A program made the position numbers and the translations under genes. Positions 16,093-23,318 of a stretch of DNA of 64,000 nucleotides are shown in pieces. The DNA lies in NCBI GenBank assembly GCA_030584105.1, contig CP129491.1, positions 3,286,001 through 3,350,000 of the forward strand, in the 5' to 3' direction. The first letter of the stretch is position 1. Each line of letters opens with the position of its first letter. This DNA comes from UTCHB3 sp002050155. Lineage in GTDB: Bacteria; Bacteroidota; Ignavibacteria; Ignavibacteriales; Ignavibacteriaceae. Under the pieces are notes generated by a model. That model was not told the DNA's origin and did no database searches. It saw only the letters and a program-made list of their open reading frames with translations.

Positions 16093-17969
16093 TGAAGCAT
16101 CTGAAAACATCGCGTTCCCCGATCAGTCAGCAGGCTTATGTGCCGAAACCGCCGGAAAACTTGGAAACAATCGGCGGCACTGTTACTGTTCAAATAAACG
16201 GTGAAACGATAACGGTTCCTTTCGGCACTACGATACTTGAAGCCTGCCGAATGGCGGATATATACATCCCCACCCTGTGTGCACACGAAGATTTGGGTAT
16301 TGGCGGTCACTGCCGGCTTTGCTTGGTTGATGTTGAGGGAATGCGTACGCTACAGGCGTCGTGTGCTTTTCCCATCACTTCACCAATTAAGGTTAAAACT
16401 TCAACCACTGCGGTGCGCAAAGCCCGGAAGCACATAATGGAATTGTTGCTGAGCGAACATGTGGGCGAGTGCTACGCCTGCGTGAAAAACGGAAACTGCG
16501 AGCTGCAAACCTTAGCGAAAGAGTTAGGCGTTGACCACTTCACTTTTGGGCACAGAACCGAAAGCAAGTTCCCCGTTGATCGCTCCTCTTATTCCGTTAT
16601 AAGGGATATGGATAAATGTATCAACTGCCGCCGTTGTGTGCGGACTTGCATCGACTTGCAGGAAGTTGGTTGCCTTGAGGCGATCGGAAGGGGTGCCGAA
16701 ACCCACATCGATACATTTATGAGCAAACCACTCGCGGATGTTATTTGTATCAACTGCGGGCAGTGCATAAACCGTTGCCCAACGGGAGCACTCTATGCAA
16801 ACGACCCGTCGGATGAAATCTGGCGGGCGATTGAAGACCCGACGAAGCATGTGGTTATTCAGACTGCCCCTTCGCCGCGGGCTGCAATTGGTGAAGAGTT
16901 TGGGCTTGAACCGGGCATCTCGGTTACCCGTGAACTGAACACTGCACTTCATCGAATCGGTTTCGACAGAGTGTTCGATACCAACTTCACCGCAGATCTG
17001 ACGATTATGGAAGAAGGCACGGAATTGCTGACAAAACTTAAAAAAGCGCTTGTTGACGGCGATAAAGATGTTAAATTACCGCAATTTACATCATGTTCGC
17101 CCGGCTGGGTTAAGTATATTGAGCATTTCTATCCTGATTATCTTGATCATCTCTCCACTGCAAAATCGCCGCAGCAGATGTTTGGTGCGGTAATTAAAAC
17201 ATTCTATGCCGAGCAGGCGGGGATTGACCCTGAGGATATCGTAAGCGTTGCTTTGATGCCGTGCTCCGCTAAGAAATTCGAGTGCAATCGCCCTGAAATG
17301 ACCTCTTCAGGTTATAAGGATGTTGACTACGGGCTTACGGCGCGTGAAATGTCGAACATGATTAAAGAAGCCGGGCTGAAAGTGCCCGATCTTCCTCAAT
17401 CTGATTTCGACAATCCGTTTGGGCTTGGCTCCGGTGCCGGTTTAATCTTCGGCGCAACCGGCGGCGTAATGGAAGCGGCTTTAAGAACAGTGTATGAATT
17501 GGTTACCGGAAAGGAAGTCCCCTTTGAAAACCTTCGGATAGAACCCACCCGGGGCTTTGAAGGCGTTAAAACCTCTTCGATTCTGCTTGAAGATTGCGTT
17601 CCTGAGTATTCATTCCTCAATGGTGTAACGCTTAAGTTCATGGTAGCACACGGAACGGCAAACGCCAAAAAGGTAATGGAAATGCTTGTAGCCGGTGAAC
17701 TTAGCGATGTTCACTTTATCGAGATAATGGCTTGCCCGGGTGGTTGCCTCGGTGGAGGCGGTCAGCCGATCCCGACAAATGCAAGGATTCGTGCGGCAAG
17801 AGCCAAAGCGATTTACGCTGAGGAAGAGATGCTGCCGGTAAGGAAATCGCACGAGAACTCGCACATTACGGAGTTCTACCGGAAGTTCATACCTGAGGGA
17901 CCTTGCAGTCAGAAATCACATGAATTGTTGCATACCCACTATACAAAGCGGGGTAAATTCATAGTCTAA
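16092..17969 (+). CDS. hydA: Catalytic [FeFe]-hydrogenase subunit HydA
   Basis: This is the catalytic subunit of about 625 residues. I chose ATG 16092, which overlaps the hydB stop as TAATG and has GGAGGTG 5 nt upstream; an in-frame ATG at 16074 lies inside hydB. In order: a [2Fe-2S] plant-type ferredoxin domain (CRLCLV region, about 25-105), a His-Cys cluster (HVGECYACVKNGNC), two [4Fe-4S] motifs (CINCRRCVRTC and CINCGQCINRCP), the H-cluster domain with L1 TSCSPGW, L2 MPCSAKKFE and L3 MACPGGCLGGGGQP, and a C-terminal small-subunit-like tail (about 575-625). With HydB and HydC it should form a cytoplasmic NAD(P)/ferredoxin-linked, probably electron-bifurcating hydrogenase. L1 has Ser where many enzymes have a second Cys. 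No HydEFG maturases are in the window. Confidence 0.95.
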   Translation: MKHLKTSRSPISQQAYVPKPPENLETIGGTVTVQINGETITVPFGTTILEACRMADIYIPTLCAHEDLGIGGHCRLCLVDVEGMRTLQASCAFPITSPIKVKTSTTAVRKARKHIMELLLSEHVGECYACVKNGNCELQTLAKELGVDHFTFGHRTESKFPVDRSSYSVIRDMDKCINCRRCVRTCIDLQEVGCLEAIGRGAETHIDTFMSKPLADVICINCGQCINRCPTGALYANDPSDEIWRAIEDPTKHVVIQTAPSPRAAIGEEFGLEPGISVTRELNTALHRIGFDRVFDTNFTADLTIMEEGTELLTKLKKALVDGDKDVKLPQFTSCSPGWVKYIEHFYPDYLDHLSTAKSPQQMFGAVIKTFYAEQAGIDPEDIVSVALMPCSAKKFECNRPEMTSSGYKDVDYGLTAREMSNMIKEAGLKVPDLPQSDFDNPFGLGSGAGLIFGATGGVMEAALRTVYELVTGKEVPFENLRIEPTRGFEGVKTSSILLEDCVPEYSFLNGVTLKFMVAHGTANAKKVMEMLVAGELSDVHFIEIMACPGGCLGGGGQPIPTNARIRAARAKAIYAEEEMLPVRKSHENSHITEFYRKFIPEGPCSQKSHELLHTHYTKRGKFIV

Positions 17970-17988
17970 GCTGTTGACTGTTGATTTG

Positions 17989-18025
17989 GAGGTTGTTTTT
18001 ATGCAAATAAAAGCAACCTCTTTTT
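17989..18025 (+). terminator. Rho-independent terminator of the hydrogenase operon
   Basis: GAGGTTG (17989-17995) pairs with CAACCTC (18014-18020), the stem can extend through TTTTTA/TAAAAG, and a T run follows from 18021. It lies 20 bp after the hydA stop. Confidence 0.88.
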
Positions 18026-18194
18026 ATTTTTAAACCCGGAATTAAAAATTTATCCGGAATTGGAAAATGACTGAGGGTGAGAATTGCCGGTGTTGGAAAA
18101 TTATCGGTACGGCGGTGTTGTTGGGGTAGGGAGTTATCGGATAATAAGTAATATTCAAAATTGAAAAATTTCAAAAAAAATAATCGGAGTGAAG

Positions 18195-18794
18195 ATGAAA
18201 GTTTTAACATTTTCATTGTTGTTTAGTATTTCATCTCTTTTGTTGATTACAGGCTGCCTAAAAAAGGTTGAGCCAAGGCACGATGCTGCTCTTGAAAAGG
18301 CAAAGAAAGAGGCGACTGCTGCCGCAGGTGATTTTATGAAAAGTCTGAAAGAGATATTGGTAAGGGAGATGAAAGAGAAAGGCCCTGAGGGTGCGTTTGA
18401 TGTGTGCTCAGATACTGCTCAGAAGTTTACTGCCTTTTATTCCAAAGAGAAAGGAATGGAAATACACAGGGTTGCATATATGAACAGGAACCCGCTAAAC
18501 CTGCCTGATCAGGCTGAAACGATGTGGATGAAAGAAATAGAAAACATGATGAAAGAGAAAAGTTTCAACAGAGATACTGTTTTGTATCGTGTGGTTAAAT
18601 CAGGCAGAAGCAGGATGCTCCACTTAGTGAAACCGATTTTTCTTGCTCCCGAATGTGTTGTATGCCACGGAACAGAGGATCAAATTCCGGAGGCAGTGAT
18701 GAAAAAGATCAATGAAAAATATCCGGAGGATAAGGCGAGAAACTTTCAGCCGGGTGAACTTCGCGGGTTGGTTACGGTCAGATTAAAGATATAA
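18195..18794 (+). CDS. DUF3365-type haem lipoprotein
   Basis: This protein of about 199 residues has a lipoprotein signal (hydrophobic core followed by LITGC), so it should be anchored in the periplasm or outer membrane. One c-type haem motif CVVCHG lies near residue 157. The rest matches the Tll0287-like DUF3365 pattern: a four-helix/PAS-like sensor fold, with segments such as MKSLKEILV, AFDVCSDTA and RNPLNLPDQ, and a final GELRGLVTVRL strand. I prefer ATG 18195 to the GTG at 18189. It is separated from hydA by a terminator, so it is probably a separate transcript. It may be a redox sensor or a small electron carrier; the substrate is unknown. Confidence 0.85.
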   Translation: MKVLTFSLLFSISSLLLITGCLKKVEPRHDAALEKAKKEATAAAGDFMKSLKEILVREMKEKGPEGAFDVCSDTAQKFTAFYSKEKGMEIHRVAYMNRNPLNLPDQAETMWMKEIENMMKEKSFNRDTVLYRVVKSGRSRMLHLVKPIFLAPECVVCHGTEDQIPEAVMKKINEKYPEDKARNFQPGELRGLVTVRLKI

Positions 18795-18898
18795 TTTTTT
18801 AGATTTTATTTAAAGTGTAACTTTTAATAAAATTGTATAATTATTCGTTAAATAAAGAAAATAACAGCTTTTGTTTAATTTAACACTTTAACCAAAAA

Positions 18899-19675
18899 TT
18901 AAAATCTTTTAACCGGTATTACTTCATAAAAAAAGTGTTGATAGTCTTTATATGGAGTCCAGGAGCCACCCCATTTCCAGCCGTGTTTTAAGAAAATTTT
19001 ATAAGCGGGTGAATCTTTATGAATAGTTCCCGGCTTTTTGATATCATATATCGCACCGGGAGGTGAAACATATTTACCACTAACATAAGGGTTCCACAGG
19101 GGGTTAATATCAAGCGCCAAACCGTTTGCATGCCGGCTTATACTTTTTGTTCCGGCTACCAAACGGTAGTTAAATGCTGAGGTGTTATTAGCTGCCATCG
19201 ATTTTCTGTCATTCCATTGATATTTGCTCATAGGTTCAATTTTTTCAATAATAAATCCCGAATCCGCCATTTCTTTGAAAATATTCACAATATCGGGAGC
19301 AACAATTTTATGAACAATTAACAGGTTTTTAACTCTGACGCCGGGTGAAGTAATGTGCTCCACTTCTACCGTTTCCAGAATATTTCTCAAACCGTTTGAT
19401 TGTTTTTGCGTAATCAGTTTAAGTGTAACCATTGAAGCGAGTTCATCTTCTAAAAATTTAGCCTTTTCAGCAGAATCTTTCGGTGCCGGCTCTTTCGATT
19501 TTATTGAATTATTTATGGAATCTTCAGTTGAGTTACGGTTCACACCATTTTTTACAGAGTCCGTTGAAGATTTCAACGATTGTGCTGCCGGGTTTGGGTT
19601 TTTTGTGCACGATTGTGTTAACGGTGTAAAAAGGAGAAGAATCAATAAACAAGTGAGGAGATGGGGTTTAATCAT
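18899..19675 (-). CDS. M15-family peptidoglycan peptidase, lipoprotein
   Basis: This 258-residue protein starts with a lipoprotein signal (LTQSC), then a low-complexity Ser/Asn/Lys linker (about 25-75), and ends with an M15-type D-Ala-D-Ala carboxypeptidase/endopeptidase domain. The zinc and active-site residues appear as SRHANGLALDINP (His and Asp) and DYQHFFYE (Glu/His region), with GWKWGGSW between them. It probably trims cell-wall peptides in the periplasm. The ATG at 19675 overlaps the stop of the small membrane protein upstream (ATGA), so the two are translationally coupled. It converges with the haem lipoprotein gene. Confidence 0.88.
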   Translation of the reverse strand: MIKPHLLTCLLILLLFTPLTQSCTKNPNPAAQSLKSSTDSVKNGVNRNSTEDSINNSIKSKEPAPKDSAEKAKFLEDELASMVTLKLITQKQSNGLRNILETVEVEHITSPGVRVKNLLIVHKIVAPDIVNIFKEMADSGFIIEKIEPMSKYQWNDRKSMAANNTSAFNYRLVAGTKSISRHANGLALDINPLWNPYVSGKYVSPPGAIYDIKKPGTIHKDSPAYKIFLKHGWKWGGSWTPYKDYQHFFYEVIPVKRF

Positions 19676-19845
19676 TTTTTTTTGCTTCCGTAAGTTCTGT
19701 ATTCAAAAAAAAGACCGACAAGAAAAGCGATCACCAAAACGATGATTGTGATTAAGGAAGAGCCCTCAGTTTTTTTAGCAAGATAAAAAGAGAGGATAAT
19801 TCCCATTGCCAAAGTCAAACCAAGAAAGCTGCCCGGTTTTTTCAT
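19672..19845 (-). CDS. Small two-helix membrane protein
   Basis: This 57-residue ORF starts MKKPGSFLGL and has two predicted transmembrane helices (about 7-23 and 31-47) joined by a short polar turn (AKKTEGSS), with a basic C-terminal end (YRTYGSKKK). The layout recalls AtpZ/AtpI-like hairpin proteins, but the similarity is weak and no ATP synthase genes are nearby. Its stop overlaps the start of the M15 peptidase gene by 4 nt. The coupling and the clean membrane-protein composition are why I call it real. A role in positioning the peptidase is possible but unproven. Confidence 0.7.
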   Translation of the reverse strand: MKKPGSFLGLTLAMGIILSFYLAKKTEGSSLITIIVLVIAFLVGLFFEYRTYGSKKK

Positions 19846-19920
19846 TGTGCTAATCTTTCGTTAATTCTCGTAAATTTTGGAACTAAATTTACTTTTTTTC
19901 CCGACTCTTTACAAATTTGA

Positions 19921-21195
19921 ATGAAATCTTTACCTCGGAAACCGTCGCAGAACAGCTTGCCTAAAGTCCACAAAAACCTAATAACAGCCATTATCAATTG
20001 TGTAGAGGGCACACTCCGCGATGGGAGATATGCAGAGGGTGTTATCAATTATGTGTTGAAATCGAACCCCAAATGGGGAGCACGGGACAGAAGTTTCATT
20101 GCGGGTGCTGCCTACGATACAATCCGCAACCTTCGGTTGTATGCCTATGCAGTTTCAGTTGAAAATAGTGCACCTTTTGTTTCGGGGTATCCCCTAATTT
20201 CATCCGAAGATATAAATAAAACAGTTTATTCGCGTTTGTTTTTGAACGGCTTTATTGATAAAGATACCTTAGAAGATTTGAAGTTAAATCCGGATGAAGT
20301 GTCGCAAAGGTTTGAAGCGGGGAAGAAGATCAGAAAAATCAGGGAGTCGGTACCCGACTGGTTAGATGAGCTTGGCACAAAAGAGTTGGGAGCACGCTGG
20401 AGTGCAGAGCTTGCTGCACTTAATCAAAAGGCAAAAGTGGTTTTAAGGATTAACAGACTTAAAATCAGCAGAGAAGGAGTTGTAAAAAAACTGAACGAAC
20501 TTGGTATATTCACTGAGACACTTCCCGGCTACCCCGACGCACTTATACTTAAAGAAAGAAAAAACATCTCTAACCTACAGGAGTACAAAAACGGATATTT
20601 TGAGATTCAGGACGCCTCTTCACAGTTGGTGGCTCCGTTTACGGGGGTAAAAAGCGGAATGCGGGTAATCGACGCTTGTGCAGGCGCCGGGGGTAAATCA
20701 CTCCACTTAGCAGCACTTATGGGGAACAAAGGGAGGATCATTTCTCTTGATATCGAAGCGAAAAAATTGGATGAACTTAAAAAACGAAGCAAACGAAACG
20801 GCGCGGAAATAATCGAAAGACGCCTTATCGATAGCCGCAAAGTCATAAAACGGCTGAAAGAAAGCGCCGACCTGGTTCTGTTGGATGCTCCTTGCTCCGG
20901 CTTAGGAGTGCTTCGCAGAAACATGGACGCAAAATGGAGGTTGCAACCGGAGAGAATAGAAGAGCTTAAAAAACTTCAGTGGGAAATTCTCTCTGATTAT
21001 TCATCGATGGTGAAACCCGGGGGAAAATTAGTGTATGTTACCTGCAGCATACTCCCTTCTGAGAACGGGCGGCAAACAGAACGCTTTTTAAAAGAGTACG
21101 GATATAATTTCAGGCTTGAAGAAGAGCAAAACATTTCACCGGCAGATTCGGGTTTTGATGGTTTTTACCTTGCAAGATTTATGAGAAATTCTTAG
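19921..21195 (+). CDS. rsmB: RsmB-like 16S rRNA (cytosine-C5) methyltransferase
   Basis: This 424-residue protein has an N-terminal NusB-like RNA-binding helical domain (about 20-150) and a class I SAM-dependent methyltransferase domain. SAM-binding motif I reads DACAGAGGKSLHLAA. The two characteristic cysteines of m5C RNA methyltransferases are in DAPCSGLG and YVTCSILPSEN. The order and length fit RsmB, which methylates C967 of 16S rRNA in E. coli, though related RsmF/NSUN enzymes share the core. It is transcribed away from the M15 pair and ends just before a 35-bp tandem duplication of its own 3' end. Confidence 0.88.
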   Translation: MKSLPRKPSQNSLPKVHKNLITAIINCVEGTLRDGRYAEGVINYVLKSNPKWGARDRSFIAGAAYDTIRNLRLYAYAVSVENSAPFVSGYPLISSEDINKTVYSRLFLNGFIDKDTLEDLKLNPDEVSQRFEAGKKIRKIRESVPDWLDELGTKELGARWSAELAALNQKAKVVLRINRLKISREGVVKKLNELGIFTETLPGYPDALILKERKNISNLQEYKNGYFEIQDASSQLVAPFTGVKSGMRVIDACAGAGGKSLHLAALMGNKGRIISLDIEAKKLDELKKRSKRNGAEIIERRLIDSRKVIKRLKESADLVLLDAPCSGLGVLRRNMDAKWRLQPERIEELKKLQWEILSDYSSMVKPGGKLVYVTCSILPSENGRQTERFLKEYGYNFRLEEEQNISPADSGFDGFYLARFMRNS

Positions 21196-21253
21196 TGTTC
21201 CCTTCATCCCTGTTCGATAGAAATTCTTAGTGTTTCCTTCCACCCCGTTCGGT
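21184..21253 (+). repeat. 35-bp imperfect tandem duplication across the rsmB stop codon
   Basis: Unit 1 (21184-21218) begins with the last codons of rsmB and its TAG; unit 2 (21219-21253) repeats it with about six mismatches. Both units begin AGAAATTCTTAGTGTT. The rest of the 361-bp gap to mraZ holds AT-rich DNA, then the mraZ promoter and operator. Confidence 0.95.
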
Positions 21254-21454
21254 AAAAAAGAATAAGAAATTTAATCGAAGAGATAAAATGATTAAAAAAT
21301 AACAGCAGGCGGGTTTCACCCCGGCCGGGAACAGGAAAATTGCCCCACTTCACCCACCTTTTAGTTTCAACTTCAATAAACTGCATAAATTTATATAAAA
21401 ACAGCACTTAGAAGAGTCGTTTAAAACTTTTTTTATATTTTTTTTCAAAAATGC

Positions 21455-21483
21455 TTGACTATTTCCCAAATTTTTCCTAAGTT
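21455..21483 (+). promoter_or_regulatory. Predicted promoter of the dcw cluster
   Basis: TTGACT at 21455-21460 and TAAGTT at 21478-21483 are spaced by 17 nt, a sigma-70-like arrangement. It lies immediately upstream of the putative MraZ binding sites and about 75 bp before the mraZ start. Confidence 0.5.
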
Positions 21484-21509
21484 GTGGGTCAAAGTGTAGG
21501 AAAGTGGGT
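21484..21509 (+). promoter_or_regulatory. Predicted MraZ operator
   Basis: GTGGG at 21484, the degenerate GTGTA at 21494 and GTGGG at 21504 lie on an exact 10-bp period. In other bacteria MraZ represses its own operon by binding TGGGN direct repeats separated by 5-nt spacers. Here two of three boxes fit that rule, and the array directly follows the predicted -10 box. Confidence 0.7.
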
Positions 21510-21556
21510 AAAACTCCCATAAAAAGGCTGAAAAACACAATAAAAGGACCCAAAAA

Positions 21557-22024
21557 GTGTTCAAAGGACACTATTATCATACTCTTGATACAAAAAACCG
21601 GATAAGCATCCCCGCAAAGATGCGCAAATCGATCAGCGATGCGGCGAACAGGACCGTTGTGCTTACGAAGGGTTTTGTATCAAAAGATTTGGGTCATTGT
21701 ATCGACCTGTATCCGAAAAATACCTTCGCCTTAATGGAGGAATCTCTCGCCAAACTTAATCCTTTCGTTCAAAATAACGCCCGATACATCAGGTCAATTC
21801 TTTTTGATGCTGAAGAGCAGCAGTGGGATGGTCAATACAGGATCATAATCCCACAGCCGTTGTTAGAACATGCCCGGATTGAAAAAGAAGTGTTGGTAAT
21901 GGGATTTCTGCATAAGATCGAGCTTTGGAGCCCGAAGGTATATCGTGAGTATGAAGCCGCATCCCCTGAACCAATGGAAAAAATATCCGAGAGTGTGATG
22001 CAACTCTATGGACAGCAATCATAA
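21557..22024 (+). CDS. mraZ: Transcriptional regulator MraZ
   Basis: This 155-residue protein has two AbrB-like SpoVT domains. The first opens with FKGHYYHTLDTKNRISIPAK, the family signature (normally G-x-Y-x-HxLDxKgRixiPak). A second copy lies in the region QWDGQYRIIIPQPLLEHA. It is a DNA-binding ring-forming repressor of the division and cell-wall cluster, and the first gene of that cluster here. The start is GTG 21557, preceded by AAAGGA at 21542. It overlaps rsmH by 17 nt. The operator predicted upstream fits autoregulation. Confidence 0.96.
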   Translation: MFKGHYYHTLDTKNRISIPAKMRKSISDAANRTVVLTKGFVSKDLGHCIDLYPKNTFALMEESLAKLNPFVQNNARYIRSILFDAEEQQWDGQYRIIIPQPLLEHARIEKEVLVMGFLHKIELWSPKVYREYEAASPEPMEKISESVMQLYGQQS

Positions 22025-22964
22025 TCCGGTTCTACTTGAGGAGTCGGTCGGATATTTAATAACCGATAAAGGCGGCGCTTATTTTGACGGTACATTTGGT
22101 TTCGGGGGTCATTCCCGGCGATTTCTCAAGGAGCTTGATGACAGCGCAGTTATCATCGGAACCGACCTTGATGAGATCGTCTTCAACAAATCTCAGCTAA
22201 ATTTCCAACACGAGAGCCGGGTTAGGCTATACAATTTTAATTTTAAAAATATAGGAATTGCAGCCAAATTGGAGCAAATTTCCGGGTTCAGCGGAATTTT
22301 TGCTGATTTGGGGGTTTCGTCATTTCAACTTGATAACGAAGAAGAGGGGTTTACTTACAGGAGCACGGCTCCGTTAGATTTGCGGATGGATAAAAGGGAG
22401 GGGAAACCGGCTTCGTGGCTGCTGAATAATCTGGAGCATAAAGATTTAGCAAGGATATTCAGGGATTATGGCGAGGAGATTCAATCGGGGTTCATCGCAA
22501 ATCTGATTGTAAAATACAGAGAAGCGAAACCGTTCAGAACGACCACCGATTTGGCGGAACTTTTGGAAACGGTAACACCGCAAAGATTTCTTTTTAAGCG
22601 ATTATCAAGGATTTTTCAGGCGCTTAGAATTGAAGTAAACGGTGAACTTGACTCGCTCCGGGAGTTTCTCGCCCGGTCAGTGCCGCTTCTTGAACCGGGT
22701 GGCAGGATCGTGATTCTCACATATCATTCGTTGGAGGATCGGATTGTAAAAGAGTTTTTTAAGGAGGAAGAGAAAGGGTGCACATGCCCGCCGGAGTTTC
22801 CGGTGTGTGTTTGCAACAAAGTATCGACGCTTAAGGTATTGACAAAAAAGCCCGTTACGCCCTCTGACGAAGAAGTGTGGCTTAACAGGAGAGCCAGAAG
22901 TGGCAAACTTAGAGCCGCCGAAAAAAAGTTAGTCCGCAACAATTCAGCAGAAAAAAGACGGTAA
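22008..22964 (+). CDS. rsmH: 16S rRNA (cytosine-N4)-methyltransferase RsmH
   Basis: This 318-residue SAM-dependent methyltransferase modifies C1402 in the 16S rRNA decoding site. The family start HNPVLLEESVGYL is present, followed by the SAM motif DGTFGFGGHSRRFL, the conserved GIFADLGVSSFQLD, the ST(A)PLDLRMD motif, and a C-terminal part with RIFQALRIEVNGEL and ILTYHSLEDRIVKEFF. The length is typical. It follows mraZ with an overlap, the standard second position in dcw clusters. Confidence 0.97.
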   Translation: MDSNHNPVLLEESVGYLITDKGGAYFDGTFGFGGHSRRFLKELDDSAVIIGTDLDEIVFNKSQLNFQHESRVRLYNFNFKNIGIAAKLEQISGFSGIFADLGVSSFQLDNEEEGFTYRSTAPLDLRMDKREGKPASWLLNNLEHKDLARIFRDYGEEIQSGFIANLIVKYREAKPFRTTTDLAELLETVTPQRFLFKRLSRIFQALRIEVNGELDSLREFLARSVPLLEPGGRIVILTYHSLEDRIVKEFFKEEEKGCTCPPEFPVCVCNKVSTLKVLTKKPVTPSDEEVWLNRRARSGKLRAAEKKLVRNNSAEKRR

Positions 22965-22988
22965 AAAATAATTCACAAGAATTAGAAG

Positions 22989-23318
22989 ATGAAGAAGTCG
23001 TACAAAAAAAATATTTTGATAACTCTGGTTATCTTCATGATTTTTGGAGCAGTGATTTACATTGTGATAATTACAAACATAGAAATGAACCGGCTGACCA
23101 GAACCGCAGATGACTTAAAATCATCCATAAAAATTGAACAATCTACTGTTAAACAGAACCGGGCGGTATTGGATAAACTGATTTCGAAAGAATATCTGAT
23201 GCCGATCGTGGCAAAAAAGTTTGATTTAAGAGAATCAGACGACTCAATTGCTCCGTTGGTTATTTCAGCGGATGAAATAAAAGAACTTGAAGAAAAAATT
23301 AACACGATTTCCGAATGA
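22989..23318 (+). CDS. ftsL: FtsL-like septum protein
   Basis: This 109-residue protein has a short basic cytoplasmic tail (MKKSYKKN), one transmembrane helix (about 9-29) and a periplasmic coiled coil (about 32-70), followed by an acidic tail. The sequence is not diagnostic. Identification rests on this bitopic coiled-coil layout and its place between rsmH and ftsI, where ftsL sits in most bacteria. FtsL links FtsB and FtsQ to the FtsWI synthase. Its stop overlaps the ftsI start as ATGA. Confidence 0.82.
   Translation: MKKSYKKNILITLVIFMIFGAVIYIVIITNIEMNRLTRTADDLKSSIKIEQSTVKQNRAVLDKLISKEYLMPIVAKKFDLRESDDSIAPLVISADEIKELEEKINTISE

Noticed and set aside
18809..18890. Long-range inverted repeat TTAAAGTGT/ACACTTTAA between convergent genes as a two-way terminator
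   Set aside because: The arms are AT-rich and about 60 nt apart, so a stable hairpin is unlikely.
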